Shown in pieces: positions 46,266 through 58,389 of a DNA stretch of 64,000 nt. Both the position numbers and the translations under genes were made by a program. This DNA is from Polytrichum commune. Lineage: Eukaryota; Streptophyta; Polytrichopsida; Polytrichales; Polytrichaceae. The notes below the pieces were generated by a model that saw nothing but the letters and a program-made list of their open reading frames with translations, was not told where the DNA came from and did no database searches. The stretch is taken from contig OX485803.1 in NCBI GenBank assembly GCA_950295325.1, positions 51,601,554 through 51,665,553 on the forward strand, in the 5' to 3' direction. Within the stretch, counting starts at the first letter, position 1. Each line of letters begins with the position of its first letter.

Positions 46266-47607
46266 ATATGTTATGTAACCATTCTGGGTTCCATTGATAA
46301 CACGATTTGGAATAGCCTATGCAAACACTTTAAGAGAAAGTGAATCTTCACCCTTGAATCTCAACTGTGATTTTGAAAGTTGAAATGACAACCTACATGA
46401 TTTGCAGCAGCTAACCAGATGAGACAACTATGGATTTGATCATAGGTCCAAAAGTAGTTTGGGAAGTGCCCCACAATTGATTATATTCCTGAAGTGATCC
46501 TCACCATCACCTCCCCCAACGAGCATTACATGGAGGGATGGGGAAATTAATTCAGGAAGTCCTTTGAAGCATCCACCAAGTTGCCAATGTTTATAGCACA
46601 TATATTCTGCCTATATATCAATATTTATCCATGCTGTAATGAAGCGATGTGGATCCAATGATGTTACAAGTCAATGAACGGGGAGAACCAACTGCTAGTT
46701 ACAGATAAACCGGTGGAGTAAGAGAACACACCGGTTGAAGTTCAAGACTTTAGGAAATTTCCTGATCATTTTAGAGTAATCTACAGAATATACCTCAATT
46801 TAATAAAGAAAAACCTCAAGGTCACAACATGTAACCCGTTGGACTCAGAAACACTAGGATCTTGACTGATTATGCCCAAAAATATTCCCAGACACTTGTT
46901 GTAAGTTGGGGCATTTGAACATCTGAAACTTTTTCACAGACTGATCCAAAAGCCTGTGATCCATTTCTTAGTATCAAGTCCGTGCAGGTAGCTAGCTAGG
47001 CAGGGCGTGGTGGAATTGTGTGCCACGACAACTACCGACAACAAAATAGCCTTTGCTTGAGATTATAATACTTAGGGTAAGTTTCTGTGTTGGCCGCTTG
47101 CCCACCAAATTATAGTGGAAATGTAGATTCGATCAGATAAAATCTAGATTTCCACTAGAATCTGGTGGGCGATCGGCCAACATGCAAACTAACCCTTTCA
47201 CATAAATGTTGCCAAAGCTTTTCACCTAGATATTTCGCACTTTCTTATCAAATACGCCAAACTGTGCCCACTAGGGTCTTGCCACACACTATACCCCATC
47301 CCAACATTTTGGAAGGCTTGGCACCAAAACGAGAATCCCATGCGATGTTTGTTGTTGTGCTAGCTATCATGTGGGCTTCTATCCTTTACAACATGTAGGC
47401 GCACATAATCATGAAGGACTGAAATTGAAGATACTTAACATACCATTGTCATGTCAGAAAAACCAACATTATAAACCAACATTGTTTCTTTCTTTCTTGA
47501 AGGATTGAAGGTGTAATTTAGTCAACTAATCGTCGTGGTGATTTAATGAGTTCAATTTGAAAACTCACGTATCGATGTTTATGTTTTTTTATTACATTAT
47601 AATGCAT
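46266..47607. other. Intergenic with one foldback element
   Basis: AT-rich; apart from the foldback at 47075-47195, nothing recognisable. Confidence 0.45.
47075..47195. mobile_element. 121-bp foldback element
   Basis: An almost complete inverted repeat. The left arm GGGTAAGTTTCTGTGTTGGC and the complement of the right arm GGGTTAGTTTGCATGTTGGC continue through CGCCCACCA.ATT.TAGTGGAAAT to an 11-base loop. The left flank TTA and right flank TTT could be an eroded 3-bp duplication. It is probably a short MITE. Confidence 0.75.
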
Positions 47608-47760
47608 CATTGTAGCTTGGGCTTTCGTAACATTACTAAGTTTCGTGTTCCTTTACCCATTCTCTAGTAAAGAATTGCTATGTTTCATGGGACCTTGCTA
47701 CATCACTGAGCGGAAGCTATCATTTTTGCGAATCATAGCATATTTATTTATGTACAGTCA
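47608..47760 (+). repeat. Local repeat family L, copy 1
   Basis: Order of landmarks: GGGCTTTCGTAACATTACTA, CTTTACCCATTCT, AAAGA.TTGCTATG, TTGCTACATCACTGAGCGGA, AGCTATCATTTTTG, GAATCATAGCAT. Partial copies are at 48568-48645 and 50038-50120; another copy is split into 50170-50199 and 51553-51680 by a transposon. Non-coding. Confidence 0.75.
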
Positions 47761-48954
47761 GGACTCTATAAATGTTACAGGTCGGGAGTAGCAAAAAAAT
47801 AACATATATAGTATCATAACAAGTAACACTTATAGAATTCATACAGATGATTAATAACATTCTTAGAAATAACACTTAGAAATTCCAAAAATGAAGAACA
47901 TAATGTCTTATAAAAATAAAAAATAAAAATGCAAATGATAATACATACTTCAACTAAACTAATTGAAAGAAATAATCTATATAGTAGTAACTTGACGAGA
48001 TTCTTCCAACTAAACTAACCGAAAGAAAGAGTCTATAGTAGTCTGACGAGAAGCTTCCAAATGATGAGATGAAACTTCCTTCTAGAGTCCTTGAATGCTC
48101 TTGATGCATGATAGGGCATTATTTGGTCTTTGTTCAAAATATTTCTTCAAAGTCTCTAGAGAACGCTCAACAACACTCAATCCTACAACTTCTTCTACCA
48201 CATCAACCATAACCTCATCAACATTAATTTCTTGATGTTATGAGGACTACATATCCAAAAACTACTCATCGGTAGGTTCATAGGGGTTGTTTAAATCAAA
48301 CTCCATCTCATATTTGATTTGTTCACAAAGAATATGGGGTAAATGTGATTACATGTTTAAATTGTATGCTCTCATATGTTATTACCTTGATTTTCTCAAA
48401 ATTAACACTTATAAAGGTGCAATTAACAAAGAAGGGAGTAGAGCATGTTATAACACTTAACATATAACACTCACTAGTCTTACCAATTGTGTTTTTGTAG
48501 GGGGGTAAAATTTTCTTAACATATATGAAATTATAACGCTTATAGGGGTAACACTTATAGAGTCTTGACTATAGTAGGTTGGGTTTCGCAACATTACTAG
48601 TCTCATGTTTCCTTACCCATTCTAAATTAAAGAGATGCTATGTGTTATATTCCTCTTTTTTCACACAAATTAATATGTTCAAGAGTGCACATAAACACTG
48701 GATTGTGAACTTCCAATCTTGTACATTACAAAAGCTTTACAACTTAACCACAAGATTGTGGTTGCCTATGAGCTCGAACCACCCGACCTAGTAAAGAGAC
48801 AAAAGATCCTCTCTCCTCCCCTGAGCTCCATTTTATGCCAAAAGCATTACTTTCACTATTTATTTCTCATATAGTAAAAGTCTTATACTCATATTTCTAT
48901 CTTTGGTTCTACTATGAATCTTCTGTCTTTTGGCTCAATCACAATCCACTAGTC
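47761..48954. other. AT-rich spacer with partial repeat L
   Basis: Contains the second, partial copy of repeat L at 48568-48645 and otherwise no recognised gene. Confidence 0.45.
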
Positions 48955-49270
48955 AGAACCGTATAATTCCAACTTGATCCAAAGATCCATTCTTCTAGTT
49001 GGAATTGTCTAATTCCAACTTGACCCAGTCATCCATTCTTCTAATTGAAATTGTTTAAGTCCAATTAGATTCACTTATTCATAGAGAGTTGTCTAGCTCC
49101 CATGAATAACATCCATATGTTGGGAGTTGTCTAAGTCCAACGCAAAGATCTTCAATTAGGAATCGTCTAACTCCTATGCACTATTCCTTCATGGTTTGTC
49201 TAGCCCTTATGCATCGTTCTTTATTGGATTTGTCTAACCCAATTCTTCCTTTGGAGTTGTCTAACTCCAA
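48955..49270. repeat. Tandem array of small hairpins with a GTCT loop
   Basis: Eight units centred on GTCT (49007, 49091, 49129, 49165, 49198, 49232, 49259) or GTTT (49053), plus a decayed one near 48961, spaced 27-46 bp. The loop is flanked by complementary arms that differ between units: GTTGGAATT/AATTCCAAC, TTTGGAGTT/AACTCCAAA, CTAATTGAAATT/AAGTCCAATTAG, GTTGGGAGTT/AAGTCCAAC, ATTGGATT/AACCCAAT. Spacers are CATT/CTTC-rich. Several arm changes are matched on the other side. It is not a CRISPR array: spacers are not unique and spacing is irregular. Function unknown. Confidence 0.7.
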
Positions 49271-50199
49271 ACACCATCTGCTTGGATGCTAAGTAGACCA
49301 AAGTATGGTTAATCTTTATTGCTTGCATAACCCAGAGAGATCGCACGTTATATACTTTTGTAGACCATGTTTAATCACGGGTTCATTATAGATGGCCTAT
49401 TTATCTAAAATTATTGAATAATCAGCATCCTATTAGTAGATCAAAAGGTACTTTGAGGTATATTAGAGACCCTATAGGTTTATATGATTTACTCCATGAA
49501 GTTATTCTATAGACTTTATTTTGTTTGTAAACTATACCATTTATCAAAATATTGGAAATTTGACATAAACTCACATTAATTTGTAACAAAATGACATTAC
49601 ATTAATGATACATGCAAATAAAATTGAAGAGTATTTGGTTGCAACACTATCCTGGAACAATCCAACATTATCTTGAAATTCTCAGTGACCACCCTAGCTT
49701 GCCAACATCTAAATACAACAACTTTTACTCAATCGAGGGAAATTCTCATCCAATCGAAAGCATTCTTGAACCTCACATAAATTTTTCGTTCTTCCAAATA
49801 TTATAGATTATATTTTATTAATAAAAATTAAATACTACCTATATACTTTACCTATTTTATTTTAGATATAATATTGTGTGGATCACTTCATCCAATATAC
49901 AGAAATTTTAGAATTTGAATAATACTTTTCTCTTTTGAATTAAAAGTACCCTATATATTTTCCTCACATGGTTTAATATTTTTTCTAACAATGACCTCCC
50001 TATGTTGCATAATCAGACCTTCAAATTTTTTAATTGAAGTATGTCACAAAATGTTCCATAGGACATTGCTACATCACTTAGCGAAAGTTGTCATTTTTGA
50101 GAATCATAGCATGTTTATTCTTATACTTATGTTGTGTTTTTTAATTGTATTATATTATATTACTGCACATTGTAACCTAGGCTTTTGTAACATGACTAA
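49271..50199. other. AT-rich spacer and repeat L pieces
   Basis: No gene seen. 50038-50120 holds the 3' half of a repeat L copy and 50170-50199 the 5' half of the next one. A lone CATAGGGAGGTCAT (complement, near 49991-50004) resembles the TIR of the element at 36126, but no partner end was found. Confidence 0.4.
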
Positions 50200-51552
50200 T
50201 GCCCCCTTCCCACCTAACTAAAACCACATGCACGGGTAGATCACTCTAAGGCATTTTTGTGCACCACGTGCGGCTGGGGGTTATTTGTTTTGGGGCTATT
50301 TACCTTCAAGGGTTGAATTAAAGCCTCCCTATAATTACTTAAATTTCAAAAATGGCCCATTTGTTTGCACCCTTTCATTACTTATATTGTCCAAGTCATT
50401 GCAATTTTTTGTACTCTATATTCCTTTTAATTCATTTTTGGACAGATGGAAATCCCAATTATCATCCATCCCCGTGAGTCCTAAACCCATTTACATACCA
50501 TACTAAACATACCTTCTAGGATCCTTATCTTTAGCCCCTATATTAATTTTACAAAAAAATAATGGCCCACGTTTTATGTCCATCTAACTTCCTTATAATG
50601 GGATTGTCTACATTTAATGGCCCCTTCATTATTTGGAATTTCTTTATAATTTTTATTTCAAATGATTTTAATCCTCTCTATATTATGCCGCACGTCGTTT
50701 TTAAAATGCACTAAGTGATCTACCCGTGACCACATGGGAGGAACGGCAATGAGTTGGATGAATAGCATTGGTTCAAATGAGCAAGTGGTTGCCACATGAG
50801 AGGAATTATGTGGGGAGTGGCAACAATGACTTTTTAGCTTCGGATTTTGCTTTGGATCTTGCTTTGGGATCTACTTGGCAATAAAGTAGAGTGACATGGC
50901 ACAATAAATGTAGTTTGCAACTACCGGGCACTAGTGCCCAGAAGTCCACAATATAAGGAGAAAAATGAGGAAAAGGAGACTTTTCTTGGGCAAGGTGCCA
51001 CATTGGAGGAAGTTGTGAAACTTCCGGTGCCTCTCGTGTGGGAAGGGCCTAATAGTTAAGACCCAAAGTATTTCCTAAAAACCGGGTAAAGCTCCCTCGG
51101 TTATAGCGGAGGCATCCGACTATCCCAATGCACCTACAAGAACTTGCTCCGGAGATTTTCAAGTAGGTTTTAGCTTAAGTAGCTTTCACACATGTTCATG
51201 GTTTTATCTACCAAGCAATGAATGTTGGGTAGTTTTGTCCCATCCCCAAATGCCTTACTACTCACCTATCTTACCATCGGTTTTTGTTAATGAAGCTCCT
51301 CGTGCCCTCATAGCTAGGACTAAAAAGCAACCAATCACAAGGGTGGGAGGCAAGACTTTTAAAGCTCCTATATTCTTGCCTCATGTTTAGGTACCGATGG
51401 GAGGGTCAGTGGTTGAGGTTTAAAACCTCCACTTTGAAATCATGCCACATCATTTGCCAACTAGGCTCGGCACTAGATAATGTCGATGGTGTGAAGGCCG
51501 GTTTGTTAGAACCAACTTTTAGTCTTAGCTAAAGTCAGGTGGGAAGGGGGCA
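50200..51552. mobile_element. Element with TGCCCCCTTCCCACCT ends, TAA duplication
   Basis: TIRs TGCCCCCTTCCCACCTAACT and (complement) TGCCCCCTTCCCACCTGACT are flanked by TAA at 50197-50199 and 51553-51555. It splits a copy of repeat L, and rejoining the flanks restores that repeat's order. A TAA target fits PIF/Harbinger. It hosts a later insertion at 50231-50728. The remaining 0.85 kb has no recognisable transposase, so it is probably non-autonomous. Confidence 0.8.
50231..50728. mobile_element. TIR element of the CAYGGGKAGRTCACT family, copy 2
   Basis: A 498-bp element with ends CACGGGTAGATCACT and complement, the inverted similarity extending over about 42 bp to GTGCGGC. It is flanked by a perfect 8-bp duplication ACCACATG (50223-50230 and 50729-50736). 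It is nested 23 bp inside the left end of the element at 50200-51552. It belongs to the same TIR family as 36126-37007. Confidence 0.88.
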
Positions 51553-51680
51553 TAAGTCTTATATTCCCTTACCCATTCTAAAATAAAGAGATGCTTTGTT
51601 TCATGGGCCCTTGTCGCATCATTGAGCGGAAGCTATTATTTTTAAGGATCATAAAATGTCTATTCTCGTCCCTTGGCCAA
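51553..51680 (+). repeat. Local repeat family L, 3' half of split copy
   Basis: Continues the repeat interrupted at 50199: CCCTTACCCATTCTAAAATA, GTTTCATGGG, CATCATTGAGCGGAAGCTAT, then ATCATAAAATG. Confidence 0.75.
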
Positions 51681-52034
51681 ATTATTATCATGCCTAAAGT
51701 AAGTGACAGGTGAATCTCATCAATATTATATTAATTTTTTTGACATTTATTCAAATTGTTGAAACTACAGAAAGAATGAAATTTTACGTGTAGGATATGA
51801 AAAAATTGTACTTAAAATTCCCAAGACATGTTGAAATTATATTTTACTTGGTCCTTAATATTGAACCATATTTGGCACATTATGTTGCAAAAACAAAAGA
51901 ATTAAATAGGCATATGTGGCATGGTGATTGGATGCACATTATGTATATGAATCTGCATCATCATTGAGTCCAAATTTCCTTCCATTTGAATGCATATAAG
52001 GTCAAGGCATCCATAGTCGACCAAGTCCATTGAA

Positions 52035-52366
52035 CCCAGTAGTAGAAAATTTTGTCAAAAAGTACCGAAGCCGAAATCGTGTGCGGTTCTTTTGACTAGC
52101 ATGATCTGCAGTCGCTAAACAACTATGTATTTTTCTTTTTCATTGTGCAACTAAAATTTTAGAGATTTGGGGGCGTGTAATATACCATTGGAAAGGTGTT
52201 TTCAAGACCTTTCCAACGGTATACTACACGCCCCAAATCTTCTAAATGTTTAGTCGCTAAACCAAAAAACAAAAGATGCAGTTGTTTAGCGACTGCAGAT
52301 CAGGCTGATCAAAAGAACCGCACACGATTCCGGCTTTGGTACTTTTTGGCAAAGTTTTCTACTGGT
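52035..52366. mobile_element. 330-bp near-perfect foldback element
   Basis: Both halves are complementary over about 150 bases. The outer part AGTAGAAAA...AAAAAGTACC, the middle ATCGTGTGCGGTTCTTTTGA and CTGCAGTCGCTAAACAACT, and the inner GATTTGGGGGCGTGTA all occur in inverted form, closing on a short loop near 52195-52205. CCAGTAGAAAA-type ends are seen on both sides; the target duplication is not clear. A transcript would be a long hairpin and a natural source of small RNAs. Confidence 0.85.
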
Positions 52367-55300
52367 GGCCGCATACTAGGATCATGTAATACCAACATGA
52401 ATGAGATCTATATTTTTTAGGTAGACGAAGTTAAGGGAACTGTGGCAACGGCTTGTGATTGATTACCCTCATAAGAGTTTTAACAATTTCCATAGCTAAG
52501 AATTGGCATTTAGATGAGCAGTCATGGGGTAACCTGTGAATCGACTATGTGTTACCCTAAACTTTATTGCTTCCAAATTTTTTATCAATTTCCATATTTA
52601 TGAAACAAAAAATTAAAATTTCAATCTCCTTAAAAATATGTTTCTCTTTGCAGGAAAAAGATGTCCCCATTGTCAGTCTTCCTAAATAGATTCAAACTCT
52701 CTTATTTTATTGGTTAAAGATGCCTCAACCTTATTAGAACTGCAGAAATTACACAATTTGTACTACAAATATCAAATCTTGTGCTCCTTCTACCAAAACC
52801 GGCCTACACTAATGAAACATTTGATTCATCAACGTTGGTCAAAGTCTTATCGGAGACAACAACCCTAACATTATTCAATGGTCACTACAAGTTGGGTGGG
52901 ACCGAGAATAAGTTAGATAGTATTCCAAACTAAACCCTAAACCCCAAACTCTTACCAATAGATTCATCCTAATAAACTTAGGTGAAACACTCTCACTAAT
53001 ATTATTAGAATGATATGACTAATAGCAGTTGAATAGTGCTATAACATGCTTACGTTATTTGCTGAGATAAGGAATTTAAGAATATATTTTTCCACATGTG
53101 CCCACTCAATGAAGTATGCTCCCTTGTGACCAATAATGAAATATATTTTGGCTTGAGGTGAGAGAGAGGTTCACATCCATCCATCTATTCACCCATTCAT
53201 CCCTTCTCTAGGCATCTTCACTTCACTTTCTCCTACCCAAGAGTAAATTTTGTAACAAATTAATTTTTGCATGGTTTGAATCCCTTCAAAGATCACGTGA
53301 ATTTATTTTTTGATAGGAAATTCATTAAATCCATTTCATAGTGGTGATGTGGAAATTTATTGGTATCAATGGGGGAAGAAATGGAAAAATTATTATTATT
53401 ATTATTTTAAAATAAAAATTTAAAAACGTATTGGATACCTCTAAAGTGATTTTAGAAAATTTTGGCAACCCACTTTGAGTTGATTAGATGTTAAGTACAT
53501 AGGGGCTCAATGTACAGTACAACATACAATTATACAAAACTCTACAAGTCTTATGAAGTTTTAATTGTCTTTAGATTTTGGGCAATTAAAACTTTATTTG
53601 ACATGTCATCTTATGTCAAGGATAGAATAAAAATATATTCATTTTCTATATTGACAATCAACATCACAATAAATAGCACTAGGGCATTGCACCCTCAGTG
53701 TCGTGAATTTTGCTAGCATGATACCCCACTTATCATGGGCCACCCTTGCAAAATGAATAGAACCTCAGCATGAATGTTGTACACTTTGCAAGGGTGAATG
53801 TACATGTTTTTTCTCTTTGGATTAGAGTCAGTGATAAAAGAATAAAAAGTTTTAAAAAATAATCTCCCATTTAGTGTTATTTAAATCGGTAATGTGCATG
53901 TTGGCTGACCGCATGAAGCCTTGCTCTAACTACGAAGGTTAGGCCTGCCACCATATCAAGATGTCAAGAATCAACCTATAAGGATTCATGGGCCACGTAT
54001 AGGATTGCCCATCTAGAAAAGGGGAGTGATAATCATAGGCTTTGTAATGTCATGAATATACAACGCATGTATTTGAGTAATTGTATTCAAGGGCACTCAT
54101 GAGGACATGTATTTGAACTTGATTATTTAATAACATTGAGGCATTCAATTGATTCAAAGTTGTGCACTAGAAGACTAAGTTGATTTCAAATAGGTTCCAT
54201 TTTTTTACAATACATAATCTAACTTTCACAAAACCACAGTTTTTGTACTCTAGAAATTTGAAGTACAATTGTTTGCAACTGTTGATGTTTTGCAAATTGC
54301 GAGATCACAATTGACATGTGAATATAGGTGTCATGATGTGGGCATCATCGGATCATTTTTGGAAGAGTATAAAAAGTAACGAGCTATGAGTGAGTTATAT
54401 ATTGAATATATAGGAGTTTTGACTGATCTATCGGGGATTGAAACATGAAATCATGAATTAATCAATACATGATAATAAAAAATTCAATATACTTTGATGT
54501 GAATAAAGTATGAAACTTGTAAAATAAAGTCTCAAAAATCTTTGGCCATATAGTATTGAGATTTTGAGAAAGAACACAGTAGGTGTCTTTGGAAAATAAA
54601 TAGAGATGCATGTCCAAACACCCTTAACGGACGCATATGGCCATCTTTGCATGACATGATTAGAGTTTCGAATCAACAATTGATTACTAGGGTATTTACT
54701 CCATAGGTACATGGTCGGTGAAAACATTTGTAAAAACATTGGATCACTTTGAGTTTGTAGACACCTCTGAATCTCTCTCTAAAAGGCTTTGGTAGACACA
54801 CACCTATGTATGTTGCCGCTATAGGGATCAAAGTCTCACATAACAAAAAAAACTAGCTTCACAACAAGGCTCTTATTTCCAATCATACCATGTTATTTAT
54901 TTTGAAAAAGAGCTAGCATGCCATGCCATGAGAGGTGGTAGGCTAGGTGGAATGTCTGGAGGGTTGGGGTTGCAACTGGCATTTCTTGTCGTAAGAGCAA
55001 AGCTTAAAATCAATCCAAATACAATTATAAGGAGCATCTAAGAGAAATCCAACAAAATAAACAAATTGTGAATTGTGAGCCCCATAGTGCCCCATAACAT
55101 TGGCAATTGTTGATTAATGCTATGCAAATCAACAATAATAATAATAAAATTTAAATTAAAAAAAAATACTAGTGTAAGCACTCCACAAGATCATCATGTT
55201 CAATGGTAGCCTTTTAGACTCTCTTAAGTTATGGGCGGTCAGTGGTGGTCCCCATTGACGCCAAGTTCTTGAAAGCCTAGTGGATACCACTCACAAGCTT

Positions 55301-55373
55301 TGCAATGGAATTGAAAGCCTCTTAATCCAAAGCTATCCAAGATAACTCATGTTTGTGGTCGTCTTGTCATGCT
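52367..55373. other. Intergenic, no gene recognised
   Basis: AT-rich with short chance frames (for example 54458-54739 minus). An (ATT)n run is near 53390-53407 and an (ATA)n run near 55133-55145. Confidence 0.45.
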
Positions 55374-55650
55374 AAGGGCCGGCTCACATGGGATCGGTCC
55401 CAAGTCCCACTCATGGCAGCAAGTGCACACTTTCGAGCCTGAAGACAACATCAAAGTATGATTTACATTCATTAAAGTAGGATCATGATTATTAATGCAA
55501 AAGAAATCACAGAACTTGTGTTGAGAGTTGGGTCTACCTTTTTACTTGACCCAACTCTCAACACAAGTCCCAAGCCTTACCCCCAAGAAATGTTGCCACG
55601 TAGGCATCCATGTCATACTTGGGACCCATGTGAAGTGGTATGATAAGTCC
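55374..55650. repeat. Nested inverted repeat with 20-bp perfect stem
   Basis: ACTTGTGTTGAGAGTTGGGT at 55514-55533 pairs perfectly with 55549-55568 around a 15-base loop. Outside it, CACATGGG..TCCCAAGT near 55387 is inverted at about 55617-55634. The two levels suggest a foldback transposon about 260-280 bp long, but outer ends and duplication are not resolved. Confidence 0.55.
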
Positions 55651-56516
55651 CAACTTCCGTTACTACTAATCAAGCCATTTTAAGCCATCGATTACCCAAG
55701 GGTGATATATACTTATATCTTACTTGTGCAAGCCCGTAAATATCCTAGCATGGTAGATACACTGTGGAGCTACATTGATTATGAAACAATTGGTGTGAGT
55801 GCAAAATTAGTGTGTGTTTCAAATATCAAACATAAGCATATCTGGGTTGGTCAGATTTTGGAACAACTGGAAGGCACATGTGTGGTACCCACACCAATTC
55901 ATGTTGCAAAATTAGAGTGACTTACAATGCCACACTTGATGCCGTAAATGGTGTTAATGTACATAGTCCATGTTAATCATCTCCCAAAAATGACAATCAA
56001 GGTTTCACATCATGTGTTTTTTTCTTAAAATGAACTACACTGAAGTGTCCTAGTTGTGTGGGTGGAGGGGGAGGAAAGGGAAATAAATGTAAAAATAATG
56101 AATGCAGGCTACTTACTTGTCTAATCTAGGTGGAAAATGATACAAGCCCAAGACCCCGGGTCTTCCCCGAAGTCTTCTTGAAGACTTCGGACCAACGCCT
56201 CGAAGTTGATTTCAAGTACAAAGAAGCACAAGATCAAGTACTCACACCCATCAATTTTCTAGAGAAAAATCAATGTGGCACACGTTACTATTAAACCAAA
56301 GATTTGGCATGGTTTGAAAATTAGTGTGGGTTCAAGTAAAATTACTATGATCCAAACTAACATGATGATTTAGTGTAGCATGGAGGACCTCCAACTTGGA
56401 CCCAGGCCGTCCCAACTTGTAGCACCCACAAGTATGAAATATGAACCTTGAAGAATATGTAGTGGAAATTTTATTCAACTATTGGTTTTTTGCCCCTTAT
56501 TTTAATCCCTATAACT

Positions 56517-56547
<31 letters not shown>

Positions 56548-58109
56548 TTACCCATGAAATAGTATTTCGCTTGGAAATTACTACTTGATATTGATTTGAC
56601 ATATAATTAGCTTCAACATAACATCAACTAACAAGCTTGGAATGGCCTTTTCAAAAGAGCATCAAATTGGCGTGCGCCGATTTGATGCTCTTTCTATAGC
56701 AAAGGTGGCATTGCTTTTGAGTTTTTTTAGGCTATTTTTAATCTTTTGGAGTAGTTATTTTCAGTACTAAGAATTGATTATGTCGGTCTTAGGACAAAAG
56801 TAATACCAAGTGGTGGGAAAGGTTCTAATCTAAGTCAAACTAGAATATAATCATATCTGAATAGCTATAAAGCAACGTAAAAAGTTGGTGGGGTCAAAAA
56901 GGTAATTGTACTTTCTTGAAAAGTCTTCCACAACCCGCATTGGAAACCTTTTTGATACCTTTTTGAAGCTACTATTGTTGGTTAATTGCATGTTCATTCA
57001 CCCTTGCTTTGCAAGCCTTTGCCTTCTTGTTGAGATAACATTGTGGGTACTCAAAGGATACCCGCTAGCATTGCTACTTACTAATTATGAAAATCCCCCA
57101 ATTAGTCTACTGGAACACATTTTAAATAAATCAACCACAAATCTCTAAAGATTTGCATATGAACGATCAACCATAACTCATCATAAATGTTATGCCAGCA
57201 TCATTGATGAGACATCTTCCTTTGAAGCAACACGATTACAACTTTAGGATGTTTATGTTGACATCAATAGTCTTTCTAATGAATTTTTTGTGACTAAATA
57301 TTGTAGCATGGAGAGGCAATTGTAAGAGTTCCTAACTTTTATATAACGGGGATGAATTGACCCTCAACCTATAAAGATCTTGTTTTCGTTGTAGATTTGT
57401 TATCCACAACGTATAAGTTTACATGAACATTGTGTAGACACTATGACTTGCTCCAACCTCAATTGTGAAGGGACATACAAACTCAATTTTAGAAAATAAC
57501 ATGGGTTCATATTGTCCTAGCTCTTTGCACCCATGCGTAGGATACATCACTCCCCCCACTTTTTTGGTAGGATAGGGAATGGCGTGGAACGGTGTGGTTG
57601 CACAGACTAAATAATATGGGCTTGTCCTGTCTCCGTCATTTTCACCCATGCATAACAACATATCACTTTATTGTTGTCCCTTTGCATTTTTAGGATGGTG
57701 GGGAACATCGGGGCGGTAGTGTCCTCACCACCACTACCACCTCTTCCATTGTAAATAGAATAGTCACCTTAACACCACCAAAAAGTAATACACCGTTTAT
57801 GTTGTTAAGTGTCACTTACTATTTAGAGTCATGCAATGTTGTAACATGTTATTGTTTCAAATGTAAGTCTCGGGACAATCACACCACCTTATGTTTTGTA
57901 ACCACATGCGATATTGGGGTATTTAATAGAGGGATATTTATGCACCTCTCAATACTTTTTTCCTCCCTATTTGTAAAAAAAAGCTACTTTGATGTATTCT
58001 TTAGCATCCTATATTTATTTGTAATTGTTTATAGAGGCTGATTTTTGGCATTTTTTTATAAATCATATTTAATCATTACTCTAAATTGTATCCATGAAGT
58101 GGTACTCAC
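55651..58109. other. Intergenic, no gene recognised
   Basis: Contains a perfect 24-bp palindrome (half CCGAAGTCTTCT) at 56167-56190, a C18-A10 tract at 56517-56544, and a minus-strand match to the 0-kb dispersed repeat near 57785-57830. A 72-codon frame at 55702-55920 and an 80-codon frame at 57419-57661 (minus) are not recognised. Confidence 0.4.
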
Positions 58110-58389
58110 CTCCAAGGCATTGTCGTTTAAAAGCCAAATCTTCAACCTCCATGTAGAGGGCATGGGTCATGAAAATCTTATCCTTAAGGTCATTAAGGGA
58201 TTCAAGACTGGTTGCCACTCCACAACACTCACATGAATCCCAATACTGGAATTCAAACTTTAAAACCATCTTTTCTTCTAGGCACACTTTTAGGTCAACT
58301 AAAGATTCTCCATCCTCGCCCTTCATAATTCCAATGCACTTTGGAGATGCTCCTTCATCAATAAGTGTAAACACCTTGATCTTCTTCAT
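58110..58389 (-). CDS. Gene-like exon, unknown protein
   Basis: An open exon of 280 nt on the minus strand that starts MKKIKVFTLIDEGASPKC and ends at a consensus donor, CTTGGAG|GTGAGT. It encodes 93 residues plus one base. The IKVFTLIDEG...SLVDLKVCLEEK pattern could be a small beta-grasp-type fold, but I name no family. Upstream on the same strand (58390-58807) lies sequence typical of a plant leader, with AAACCCTAA (58505-58513) and AAACCCTAG words and CT-rich stretches, though also an alternative start MQIDGAGWPILLQCF. No downstream exon was found, so the gene may be incomplete, decayed or continue in an unrecognised form. Confidence 0.4.

Noticed and set aside
56167-56190. Transcription terminator from the 24-bp palindrome
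   Set aside because: No adjacent bacterial-type gene or T-run; hairpin terminators do not apply to plant nuclear genes.
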